Shown: positions 1 through 5,031, counted from the first letter of the stretch. The stretch is 5,031 bases of DNA from an uncultured Erysipelotrichaceae bacterium (GCA_937957895.1 CALFEZ010000274.1:1-5031); one strand, 5' to 3'. Program-made: numbers and translations. Notes: generated by a model not told the origin, from the sequence alone.

Positions 1-2
1 AC

Positions 3-683
3 AATGGTCAGTTGAAAACGACGATTGACGGGATCACCCACACGATCAAAGAAAGAGAACTGATCCTTTATGGCCCCAATCAGTTCCACAATCAGTTTAT
101 CGATGATGATCATGTATGCTCGTATGTCACGATCATGTTTGAGATGAATCCTGAACCTTATGATGCACTTGTTGGAAGAAAATTCCTTCTTCATCGAAGC
201 TTGGCAACCATCATACAAAACATCATGAAAGTCACTACGACCACCACACTGTGCTCTGATCAGTTGTTGTTGACATATATGAAAGAACTGATTTTGAATT
301 TGTTTGAATACGATGTCACACCTCAATCTTCACTTTCAACTCCGGTGCAACAGCGTTTTGAAGATGAGTTGCTCAATGAGATCATCGTGTTCATCAATGA
401 CAACATCATGGCTCCTTTGACCGTAGAGGCGATATGTCAAAAATATGCCATCAGTCGATCCACACTGCAGGCGTTGTTCAAAAAGAACCTGGATGTTGCT
501 CCAAAGCACTTCATCAATGAGCATAAATTAGCCAAAAGCAAGTTGCTGATCAAGGAAAATCGATACACTCTATCTGAAGTCTCCGATATGCTCAGCTATA
601 ACTCCATCCATTATTTTTCACGAACATTCAAACAGCGTTTTGGGATCCCCCCAAGCGAATACGCAAAATCGATCTACAAGTAA
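3..683 (+). CDS. AraC-family transcriptional regulator, 5'-truncated by the window edge
   Basis: This is a DNA-binding regulator of the AraC/XylS family. The reading frame is open from base 3 to the TAA at 681-683. A TTG at base 12 could be read as a start, but the protein already matches family pattern before it (N-G-Q-L-K) and no ribosome binding site precedes it, so the true start lies upstream of the window. The first part (to about base 330) looks like the end of a cupin-type sensor domain, with the segment ERELILYGPNQFHNQF resembling the usual 'aGDl.l.pP...H' strand pair. The C-terminal part holds two helix-turn-helix motifs: the first around bases 417-485 (LTVEAICQKYAISRSTLQALF) and the second around 570-665, ending in the family signature Y-F-S-R-T-F-K-Q-R-F-G-I-P-P-S-E-Y. 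AraC proteins of this layout usually regulate sugar-use genes. It converges on the agaS-gatZ operon, so it may control that operon or genes to its left; the sequence does not decide. The inducer is unknown. Confidence 0.93.
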   Translation, partial: NGQLKTTIDGITHTIKERELILYGPNQFHNQFIDDDHVCSYVTIMFEMNPEPYDALVGRKFLLHRSLATIIQNIMKVTTTTTLCSDQLLLTYMKELILNLFEYDVTPQSSLSTPVQQRFEDELLNEIIVFINDNIMAPLTVEAICQKYAISRSTLQALFKKNLDVAPKHFINEHKLAKSKLLIKENRYTLSEVSDMLSYNSIHYFSRTFKQRFGIPPSEYAKSIYK

Positions 684-706
684 AAATCCATCTGTCGATG
701 GATTTT
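683..706. terminator. Bidirectional rho-independent terminator between araC-type gene and gatZ
   Basis: A perfect 10-bp inverted repeat, AAAATCCATC (683-692) and GATGGATTTT (697-706), is separated by the four bases TGTC. Read rightwards it ends in TTTTA. Read leftwards it ends in a run of five T before ACTTG. It lies exactly between two convergent genes and overlaps the last base of the regulator's TAA and the first two plus-strand bases of the gatZ stop complement (705-707). The stem has only four G:C pairs, so it may be moderate in strength, but position and symmetry make a shared terminator the best reading. Confidence 0.75.
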
Positions 707-1985
707 ATCGTTGGATGGCATAGAGGTAGTCATCGATAAACTCACCGATGACATCCATCATCAATGAATCAAAGTTAAGACTTAGATGACCTTCCACTAC
801 CTTTTTATATTGAACAGGCATCCATTGATACAGTACTGGAAGAAGGATATCATGATGATCGATGTTGTATTTCAAGCGATCGATGGCAGCCTGAACTTTA
901 GGATATGGCAAGTAATATCTGATACGATCGGAATAGGAATAAGCTCGTTTTATTTGCTGTTGATGATCAGTACCGGTGTAGTACTTCTGCCAGTACTTGG
1001 GGTCATCGATCATGACTTGTTCAAGGATCTTCCTAAGGTTGGATGGATGTTTGATCAGCAGTTCTTTTTCGATTTGCTCCAATGCAAACAATGCCTGGCG
1101 ATAGCCAAATGTAAGTGCCGGTCCGACTTTTAGTATCGCGATGTGATCATCGACCATTTGACGAAGGTGTTCTTTTGTCTGATAATCGGTACTATGTCCC
1201 TCAAACACCAATTGAGGATAGGCATCGATGGATCTTACCAGCTCCTTCGCTTTGATAGGATCATAATAAAATACTTGGTTATCCCCAAACTCGACCCCCG
1301 GCTGGACAACGATCGCCACCACATCATCCCAGTTTTCAGATGGAAGGATCCTTTGGAATGTTTCGACTTGATGTTTGAAATCACCCACATCCGTCACGGT
1401 CAAAGTATCCACTTCTTCTTGTTCGCCTCCAGGGATCGGGACTTCACTTCCCACGATAAAACAAGGTCGTATGGCATCCGGATCGGATAACAGCAATTGC
1501 CGGTATGCTTGATTGGCAATTTGAATCAATATGGCTGCTCTTTGTGCGACCACTTCCACTGCCAAAGGCATATCAGGGTCATCACAGGATATTTTCATGG
1601 AAGTGTCTATATGGATCTTGGTAAAACCGGCAAGCACATATTGTCTTATGAGCTCCCTGGCTTTTTCCATGGCTATGGTCTCATCATCTTGAACAAACGT
1701 CAAAGGACCAAGATGATCTCCGCCCAAGATGACATGATCGAAATCATATCCAACTTCATCGCATAATCGTCTGACCATGTTTTTGAAGTCAGTCGGTCTC
1801 ATGCCGGTGTATCCCCCGTACTGATCGACTTGATTGGCAGTTGCTTCGATCACGATCGGGGTATTGGTCTGTTTGGCTTTGAGCAAACATGCCTTGATGA
1901 CGGTTGCATTGGCAGTACAGGCACTGTATACCCCTTTGATGTTGGATTGCTTGCGGTTTTGAAGGATCTTTTTTAAAGGATTCAT
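705..1985 (-). CDS. gatZ: GatZ/KbaZ-type D-tagatose-1,6-bisphosphate aldolase subunit
   Basis: The 426-residue product matches the usual length and conserved blocks of the GatZ/KbaZ (AgaZ) family, a TIM-barrel-like protein. Visible blocks are IEATANQVDQYGGYTGMRP (residues 46-64), ILGGDHLGP (86-94), AGFTKIHIDTSM (119-130), and further on FIVGSEVPIPGG, VQPGVEFGD, VFEGHSTDYQT, LKVGPALTFGYRQALF and a late YSDRIRYYLPYP. In enteric bacteria GatZ and KbaZ are the non-catalytic partners needed for full activity and stability of the class II aldolases GatY and KbaY, which split tagatose-1,6-bisphosphate into glyceraldehyde-3-phosphate and dihydroxyacetone phosphate in the cytoplasm. A kinase-like role on tagatose-6-phosphate has also been suggested for some AgaZ proteins. 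No GatY/KbaY gene lies in the window. The start ATG (1985-1983) overlaps the yajC stop as ATGA and is preceded by AGGAAG within yajC. It is the last gene of the operon, and its TAA (707-705) sits at the terminator hairpin. agaZ or kbaZ would be equally fair names. Confidence 0.92.
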   Translation of the reverse strand: MNPLKKILQNRKQSNIKGVYSACTANATVIKACLLKAKQTNTPIVIEATANQVDQYGGYTGMRPTDFKNMVRRLCDEVGYDFDHVILGGDHLGPLTFVQDDETIAMEKARELIRQYVLAGFTKIHIDTSMKISCDDPDMPLAVEVVAQRAAILIQIANQAYRQLLLSDPDAIRPCFIVGSEVPIPGGEQEEVDTLTVTDVGDFKHQVETFQRILPSENWDDVVAIVVQPGVEFGDNQVFYYDPIKAKELVRSIDAYPQLVFEGHSTDYQTKEHLRQMVDDHIAILKVGPALTFGYRQALFALEQIEKELLIKHPSNLRKILEQVMIDDPKYWQKYYTGTDHQQQIKRAYSYSDRIRYYLPYPKVQAAIDRLKYNIDHHDILLPVLYQWMPVQYKKVVEGHLSLNFDSLMMDVIGEFIDDYLYAIQR

Positions 1986-2269
1986 GTTGCTTCCTGATCC
2001 AAAACTTCAGAAATGCTGTAACGGGAGATCTCCAAGTGTGCTCCTTTTTTGACTTCGACCGTCACGACATCTCCTTCGATGTGGATGATCTTGCCAAATA
2101 TGCCACCTGCAAAAAGGATGCGTTTGCCAACTTGGATTTGTTGATGCAGATCCATCAAGAATGCTTTGCGCTTGTTTACCATCCTGAAACTGTAAATGTA
2201 GTATACGACAAGTATGATGATAAGCATCCCACCTAAAGCGATGCTGGCTCCTAATACATATTCAAACAT
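1982..2269 (-). CDS. yajC: YajC-like single-pass membrane protein
   Basis: This 95-residue protein has the YajC plan: one N-terminal membrane helix (about residues 5-28, including ASIALGGMLIIILVVYYIY), a short basic segment (RMVNKRK) that should face the cytoplasm, and a small beta domain with the pattern VGKRILFAGGIFGKI, then VVTVEVKKGAHLEISRYSI. Canonical YajC associates with SecDF and the Sec translocon. Here it lies in a sugar operon, 12 bases after the EIIA stop and overlapping gatZ by the ATGA tetranucleotide, with no sec gene near. The start is set by the strong AAAGGAG, which overlaps the TAA of the EIIA gene. YajC-like genes are also known inside some streptococcal mannose-family PTS operons for glycosaminoglycan sugars, so a paralogue tied to sugar transport, and not the housekeeping copy, is plausible. 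That role is inferred; the fold assignment is firm. Confidence 0.88.
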   Translation of the reverse strand: MFEYVLGASIALGGMLIIILVVYYIYSFRMVNKRKAFLMDLHQQIQVGKRILFAGGIFGKIIHIEGDVVTVEVKKGAHLEISRYSISEVLDQEAT

Positions 2270-2281
2270 GTTTCTTCTCCT

Positions 2282-2716
2282 TTATATGCCTTCTTCATCT
2301 TCTGATGATTCTGTCTGCTTGATGTGATACTCATAACGAAGTACCTGATCTTTCCCGGTAGTGACCGTGTTGTCTGCAAGCTGCTTCACATCATCGGCAA
2401 ATTGCCGTGAGAGATTCAACTCGATCAGCATCGGAAGGTTGGTTCCTGCCAACACATGAACGTTGTCCATCCCCTGACTGACGATGCATGCTGACTTAAA
2501 CGGAGATCCTCCTGCCAGATCGGTGCACATGATCACTCCATTACAATCAGAAAGAGCCGCCAAAGCTTCTTTGAAGCGATCTTCCAATAGCTCCGTGGTT
2601 TCTCCTTCAAGAAAATCGATGGCAAAAAACTTCTCTGGTTTCCCACCGATCAGAGTCATAGCACTTTCCATGCCTTGTGCAAAAAGGCCATGTCCCGAAA
2701 CGATTATTCCAATCAT
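2282..2716 (-). CDS. PTS mannose-family EIIA component (AgaF-like)
   Basis: The 144-residue protein is a single-domain EIIA of the mannose/sorbose PTS family. It begins MIGIIVSGHG, where His9 is the expected phosphorylation site receiving phosphate from HPr. Other family marks are CTDLAGGSPF (64-73), the usual loop near the active site, and AGTNLPMLIEL (90-100). It acts in the cytoplasm and passes phosphate to an EIIB partner that phosphorylates the incoming sugar through EIIC/EIID. No EIIB, EIIC or EIID gene is in the window. The C-terminus carries a short acidic tail (ESSEDEEG). The gene starts inside the agaS stop (ATGA overlap, 2716-2713) with AAAGGAG about eight bases upstream inside agaS, so the two are very likely translationally coupled. 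By neighbourhood the substrate is probably N-acetylgalactosamine, galactosamine or a related amino sugar. The family is clear; the substrate is inferred. Confidence 0.93.
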   Translation of the reverse strand: MIGIIVSGHGLFAQGMESAMTLIGGKPEKFFAIDFLEGETTELLEDRFKEALAALSDCNGVIMCTDLAGGSPFKSACIVSQGMDNVHVLAGTNLPMLIELNLSRQFADDVKQLADNTVTTGKDQVLRYEYHIKQTESSEDEEGI

Positions 2717-3882
2717 AACGTTTCTCCTTTCACATACAGTGTAACACCTTTTACGACCCGATTCACACTTCCGGTCGGATCTGGATTGTCAGGTGTTTTG
2801 CCCATATGCAATGATTTCAAAAGACCTAGTGTTTGTCCTACCATCAAATACGGTAAAACGACCAATGCCATGGGCATCGTATTCATATTTTGATAGATGA
2901 TGACCTCATTGGCTAACGATGCTACTTCATCATCAACAAGGGTATCTATGACAAGGATCTTACCGTTATGAGTCTCGATGCTCATTTCTTTGAGTAGATC
3001 GATCTCATACTGTCGCGTGTGTGGTTGGTTTGAAAGATACATGACTGTCAATGTTTCATGATCGAGAAATGACTTTGGGCCATGACGAAATCCCAAGAAG
3101 GTATCGAACAAGCTAGGGATCTCTCCTTGTGTCAGTTCCAGGATCTTGAGAGCTGATTCCTGTGCGATTGCTTTTAGCGGGCCTGACCCCAAGTAGACGA
3201 TCCTTTGAAAGTCATAGTCTTCCACCATCTTTTTGATTGGTGTATACAAATAAGACAAGAAATTTTTAGCTGCTTGATACACTTCATCCAAATCCATTTC
3301 ATCCAAACCGGGAACAAACAACAATGCAGCCATCAGATACATGTTGGAGAAACTGCTTGTCATCGCAAAACCCACATCGTGTGTTTCGGGTGTCAATTCG
3401 ATCGAAGTGACATTGCTGTTGCTTTTGGCAAGTTCTGCCAGTTTTCCTTGATGATTGCACGTGATAAAAATGTGCTCGATCTGATCACAGTAATTTTGTA
3501 CTTCCAAAAATGCACCGACTGATTCTGGTGAGCTTCCGGATCTTCCAAAAGAGACCATCAGTGTGGGAGATTCTTTTTTCAAACACCCTGACACATCTGT
3601 CAGTATGTCTGTTGTTGCGATCGATGCGATAGTTGCCTTGCTTATGGTTTTGATGTTTGAGACCAAGGCATTTCCAATAAACTCGCTGCTTCCGGCTCCT
3701 GAAAACACGATGGTGGCCGAAGGATCCGAAAGATATTTGTCAACGATCCGTCGATATCTCTCTAAGTTCTCGTCAAACTGTGTTTTCGTTTTATACCATG
3801 TCAATGGTTGTTGAGCGATTTCCTGTGCGGTTGCCAGGGCATCATGCTCAGTCAAAAATTCCGTTGATAGTGTGAATATCAT
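2713..3882 (-). CDS. agaS: AgaS-type SIS-domain sugar-phosphate isomerase/deaminase
   Basis: The 389-residue product matches AgaS in length and order of motifs. It contains two SIS (sugar isomerase) domains. The first has FSGAGSSEFIG (60-70) and SFGRSGSSPESVGA (111-124), the phosphosugar-binding serine-rich turn, followed by DVGFAMTSSFSNM (169-181). The second has LGSGPLKAIAQESALKI (231-247), FRHGPKSFL (265-273) and the family's C-terminal GKTPDNPDPTGSVNRVVKG (361-379). AgaS converts galactosamine-6-phosphate to tagatose-6-phosphate with release of ammonia in the cytoplasm; older annotation calls it tagatose-6-phosphate ketose/aldose isomerase. It is the first gene of the operon. The ATG at 3882-3880 follows GAGGG at short spacing, about 20 bases from the predicted transcription start. 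Downstream it overlaps the EIIA gene by four bases. Other amino-sugar-phosphate substrates are possible, but the neighbouring GatZ supports the tagatose route. Confidence 0.93.
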   Translation of the reverse strand: MIFTLSTEFLTEHDALATAQEIAQQPLTWYKTKTQFDENLERYRRIVDKYLSDPSATIVFSGAGSSEFIGNALVSNIKTISKATIASIATTDILTDVSGCLKKESPTLMVSFGRSGSSPESVGAFLEVQNYCDQIEHIFITCNHQGKLAELAKSNSNVTSIELTPETHDVGFAMTSSFSNMYLMAALLFVPGLDEMDLDEVYQAAKNFLSYLYTPIKKMVEDYDFQRIVYLGSGPLKAIAQESALKILELTQGEIPSLFDTFLGFRHGPKSFLDHETLTVMYLSNQPHTRQYEIDLLKEMSIETHNGKILVIDTLVDDEVASLANEVIIYQNMNTMPMALVVLPYLMVGQTLGLLKSLHMGKTPDNPDPTGSVNRVVKGVTLYVKGETL

Positions 3883-3908
3883 GATATCCCTCTTTTCTTT
3901 TCATATTT

Positions 3909-3938
3909 ATTATAAACCAATCACTAAAATTCTTTTTG
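3909..3938 (-). promoter_or_regulatory. Predicted promoter of the agaS operon
   Basis: On the minus strand a perfect TATAAT lies at 3914-3909, about 26 bases upstream of the agaS ATG, giving a leader near 20 bases. No good -35 box exists at normal spacing: the candidates at 3931-3938 read AAAAGA, AAAAAG and CAAAAA. No TGn extension precedes the -10. A good -10 with a missing -35 is common where an activator is needed, which would fit catabolic control, but this is inference. Confidence 0.6.
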
Positions 3939-3943
3939 TTAGT
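3923..3943. promoter_or_regulatory. Operator-like inverted repeat in the agaS promoter
   Basis: The arms ACTAA (3923-3927) and TTAGT (3939-3943) are perfect inverted copies separated by 11 bases, with extra outer A/T matches at 3919-3920 and 3946-3947. The centre falls near position -31 of the predicted agaS transcript, on top of the absent -35 region. A dimeric regulator bound here would control agaS directly. The arms are short and the region is A/T-rich, so chance is not excluded. The cognate regulator cannot be named. Confidence 0.35.
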
Positions 3944-3988
3944 TTTGATGTTTTATTTACAATAATTAAAAATCATTCCGTCGATGGA

Positions 3989-4016
3989 TGCACAAAAAGG
4001 AAAATACAGCTATAAT
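3989..4016 (+). promoter_or_regulatory. Predicted promoter of the membrane protein gene
   Basis: TATAAT at 4011-4016 is preceded, after 16 bases, by TGCACA (3989-3994), which matches four of six positions of TTGACA. The predicted transcription start near 4022 would leave a leader of about 16 bases before the ATG at 4039, just enough for the ribosome binding site. It faces away from the agaS promoter, and the two -10 boxes are about 97 bases apart. Confidence 0.55.
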
Positions 4017-4023
4017 AAAACCT

Positions 4024-4033
4024 AAGGAAGGGG
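4024..4033 (+). promoter_or_regulatory. Ribosome binding site that fixes the start at 4039
   Basis: AAGGAAGGGG lies five bases before the ATG at 4039. An in-frame ATG at 3988 would add 17 residues, but it has no ribosome binding site and lies upstream of the predicted -10 box, so the start at 4039 is preferred. Confidence 0.8.
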
Positions 4034-4038
4034 TTCAC

Positions 4039-4551
4039 ATGCAAAAAAGAGATCTTCGCCACATCAATATTTATCAAGACAAAAAAGGTCATAAAATCTT
4101 GTATGATGTCAAAAAGAAGGAAGGTTTGATCATCCCGGAAGAAGACGTCAGCAAAATCGCTGCATTGCAGTATCGCGTATGGATGATGCTCGCCATCGGG
4201 ATCATATTGTACTTTCTTTTTCAAGTCATTTGGTGGGTCACGGCTTTGATCACCATAACACTGTTGATTGCAGGGGAAGTCACCTATCGACGAATGCTTT
4301 CTTCCTATACGATCATCCCCAATTATGTACCATCCAATATCCTGGATAAATCGATCGACGCATACAAACAAAAACCACGTGCTTTGTTGGTGAGGATCGG
4401 GTTGTATTCCCTTTTGGGAGTTCTGTTGATCTGGACGGTCTATGGTCAACCAATCACTTCAGCTGAAACCCAGGTGATTTTGGTTGTATCCGTGTTTGCA
4501 TTTGTCAATGCGGGATATCATCTGTTCGTATTGATCCGATCAAGGAAATGA
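4039..4551 (+). CDS. Four-helix integral membrane protein, function unknown
   Basis: I do not recognise this 170-residue protein. The first 45 residues are polar and strongly basic (MQKRDLRHINIYQDKKGHKI onwards), ending in a conserved-looking LIIPEEDVSKIAALQ. Two hydrophobic segments then form a hairpin (about 46-62 and 64-80, with WMMLAIGIILYFLFQVIWW and ALITITLLIAGE). A polar middle loop (81-114) contains YTIIPNYVP and a basic KQKPR. Two more segments follow (about 115-135 and 143-166), and the tail is RSRK. The positive-inside rule puts both termini and the central loop in the cytoplasm, with very short outside turns. No catalytic motif, signal peptide or transporter signature is visible. 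It is transcribed alone: its own promoter lies upstream and a terminator follows 31 bases after the TGA. It is divergent from agaS and need not be functionally linked to it. The N-terminal region could bind another protein or nucleic acid, but nothing proves this. Confidence 0.85.
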   Translation: MQKRDLRHINIYQDKKGHKILYDVKKKEGLIIPEEDVSKIAALQYRVWMMLAIGIILYFLFQVIWWVTALITITLLIAGEVTYRRMLSSYTIIPNYVPSNILDKSIDAYKQKPRALLVRIGLYSLLGVLLIWTVYGQPITSAETQVILVVSVFAFVNAGYHLFVLIRSRK

Positions 4552-4582
4552 TGTTTTCCATACAACAAAAACATAACAAAAC

Positions 4583-4616
4583 AAGACCTTCGGTGTATGG
4601 ACTGAGGTCTTTTTTG
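4583..4616 (+). terminator. Rho-independent terminator after the membrane protein gene
   Basis: AAGACCT (4583-4589) pairs with AGGTCTT (4605-4611). After one bulged T the helix continues with CGGT (4591-4594) against ACTG (4601-4604, one G:T pair), closing on a six-base loop GTATGG. A T-rich tail (TTTTTTGTTT) follows. The A-rich stretch upstream (4578-4584) could also pair with the tail, so weak termination in the other direction is possible. The position, 31 bases after the stop, fits well. Confidence 0.88.
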
Positions 4617-4647
4617 TTTGATGGTCTTTCTTAGGTCTTATCCTGCA

Positions 4648-4656
4648 TGCTACAAT
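4648..4656 (+). promoter_or_regulatory. Predicted extended -10 promoter of the acetyltransferase gene
   Basis: TGCTACAAT at 4648-4656 is an extended -10 (TGn followed by TACAAT). The -35 position (around 4628-4633, TTCTTA) is poor, as is usual with a TGn extension. The predicted start near 4663 leaves a leader of only about nine bases that begins at the ribosome binding site, so the exact start is uncertain. It lies just downstream of the terminator, consistent with a new transcription unit. Confidence 0.5.
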
Positions 4657-4671
4657 GTTTTAAGAGGAAAC

Positions 4672-5031
4672 ATGCTAAAGAAAACAACACAGGATGACAT
4701 GGTCCATGTCTTGAGACTGTATGATCAGGCCATCAACTACTTAAAAGAAAATAACGTCGATCAGTGGCAAAACGGCTACCCCAATCGACAATCTTTGTTG
4801 GATGACATACTTCATGAACATTCGTATGTTTTTCTTGTGGATAATTGCATCGTGGCTACGGTCGCCGTGATTTTTGGTGATGAACCGGATTATGCCATCA
4901 TCCATGAAGGATCATGGTTGAATGAGCGACCTTATGTTACGATCCATCGTTTGGTTGTCGATCAAAATCATAAAGGAAGCGCCCTCGCTCAGAAGATGCT
5001 TCTTATGATACAAGATGCATGCCTGAAACAT
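4672..5031 (+). CDS. GNAT-family N-acetyltransferase, 3'-truncated by the window edge
   Basis: The frame is open from the ATG at 4672 to the window end (120 codons) and runs on outside. AGAGGA (4663-4668) just before the ATG sets the start. The order of elements fits a Bacillota GNAT subgroup: an N-terminal helix (LRLYDQAINYLKENNVDQW), then QNGYP (33-37), strands around SYVFLVDNCIVATVAVIF (51-68), a segment DYAIIHEGSWL (73-83), and the acetyl-CoA core YVTIHRLVVDQNHKGSALA (88-106). The enzyme would move an acetyl group from acetyl-CoA to an amine; the acceptor cannot be told from sequence. In the pyrophosphate-binding loop the usual R/Q-x-x-G-x-G/A reads K101-G-S-A104-L-A106, so the central glycine is replaced by alanine. 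It appears to be its own transcription unit behind a terminator and is probably unrelated to the sugar operon. Confidence 0.85.
   Translation, partial: MLKKTTQDDMVHVLRLYDQAINYLKENNVDQWQNGYPNRQSLLDDILHEHSYVFLVDNCIVATVAVIFGDEPDYAIIHEGSWLNERPYVTIHRLVVDQNHKGSALAQKMLLMIQDACLKH

Noticed and set aside
12..14. TTG as the start of the AraC-family regulator
   Set aside because: The frame is open to the window edge, residues before it fit the family, and no ribosome binding site precedes it. The gene is cut by the window.
786..1766. Three plus-strand open frames opposite gatZ
   Set aside because: They mirror the codons of a well-recognised gene and match no family.
3980..3989. GTCGATGGAT, also at 694-703, with TCGATGGAT at 1225-1233, as a dispersed repeat
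   Set aside because: It is short and built from the GAT/ATC triplets that are abundant throughout, so chance recurrence is enough.
3988..3990. Upstream in-frame ATG of the membrane protein gene
   Set aside because: It lies before the predicted -10 box and has no ribosome binding site, while the ATG at 4039 has a strong one.
3974..3990. Small hairpin CAT-CC / GG-ATG with a bulge upstream of the membrane protein gene
   Set aside because: Five pairs with a bulge and no T run; too weak to call a terminator or operator.
3883..4038. Riboswitch or other structured leader in the divergent intergenic region
   Set aside because: Predicted leaders are only about 16 to 20 bases on each side, too short for a riboswitch.
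3973..4449. 158-codon open frame on the minus strand opposite the membrane protein gene
   Set aside because: Composition is that of an antisense shadow, it has no ribosome binding site, and it conflicts with a gene that has full signals on the plus strand.
1..5031. Mollicute code with TGA read as tryptophan
   Set aside because: agaS, yajC and the membrane protein gene end at TGA in good context, and tryptophans in all proteins are TGG.

Overview
The window looks like chromosomal DNA of a low-to-moderate G+C Bacillota. Reasons: strong Shine-Dalgarno sequences (AAAGGAG, AGGAAGGGG, AGAGGA), tightly packed and translationally coupled genes, a mannose-family PTS protein and sigma-A-like TATAAT boxes. 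TGA acts as a stop at several gene ends and tryptophans are TGG, so the standard bacterial code applies. An Erysipelotrichia-like host is possible, but this is a guess from style and not from a marker gene.

Layout. Bases 3-683 (+) hold the C-terminal part of an AraC-family regulator that enters from the left edge. It converges on a four-gene minus-strand operon read from 3882 down to 705: agaS-type SIS-domain isomerase/deaminase, then a mannose-family PTS EIIA protein, then a YajC-like membrane protein, then a GatZ/KbaZ-type tagatose-bisphosphate aldolase subunit. A perfect 10-bp hairpin at 683-706 lies between the convergent genes, overlaps both stop codons and probably terminates both transcripts. 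A divergent intergenic region (3883-4038) carries a promoter for each direction and operator-like repeats. Rightwards follow a four-helix membrane protein of unknown function (4039-4551), a clear rho-independent terminator (4583-4616), an extended -10 promoter, and the first 120 codons of a GNAT acetyltransferase that runs off the right edge.

How the genes fit. AgaS, EIIA and GatZ together point to use of an amino sugar of the galactosamine type: PTS uptake and phosphorylation, AgaS conversion of galactosamine-6-phosphate to tagatose-6-phosphate, then cleavage of tagatose-1,6-bisphosphate. The set is incomplete here. There is no EIIB, EIIC, EIID, deacetylase, tagatose-6-phosphate kinase or catalytic GatY/KbaY aldolase, so these must lie elsewhere if the pathway works. 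The YajC-like gene inside this sugar operon, the orphan EIIA and the orphan GatZ are the points most worth following. I see no CRISPR array, insertion sequence, tRNA or rRNA, and nothing that clearly amounts to a wholly new system.
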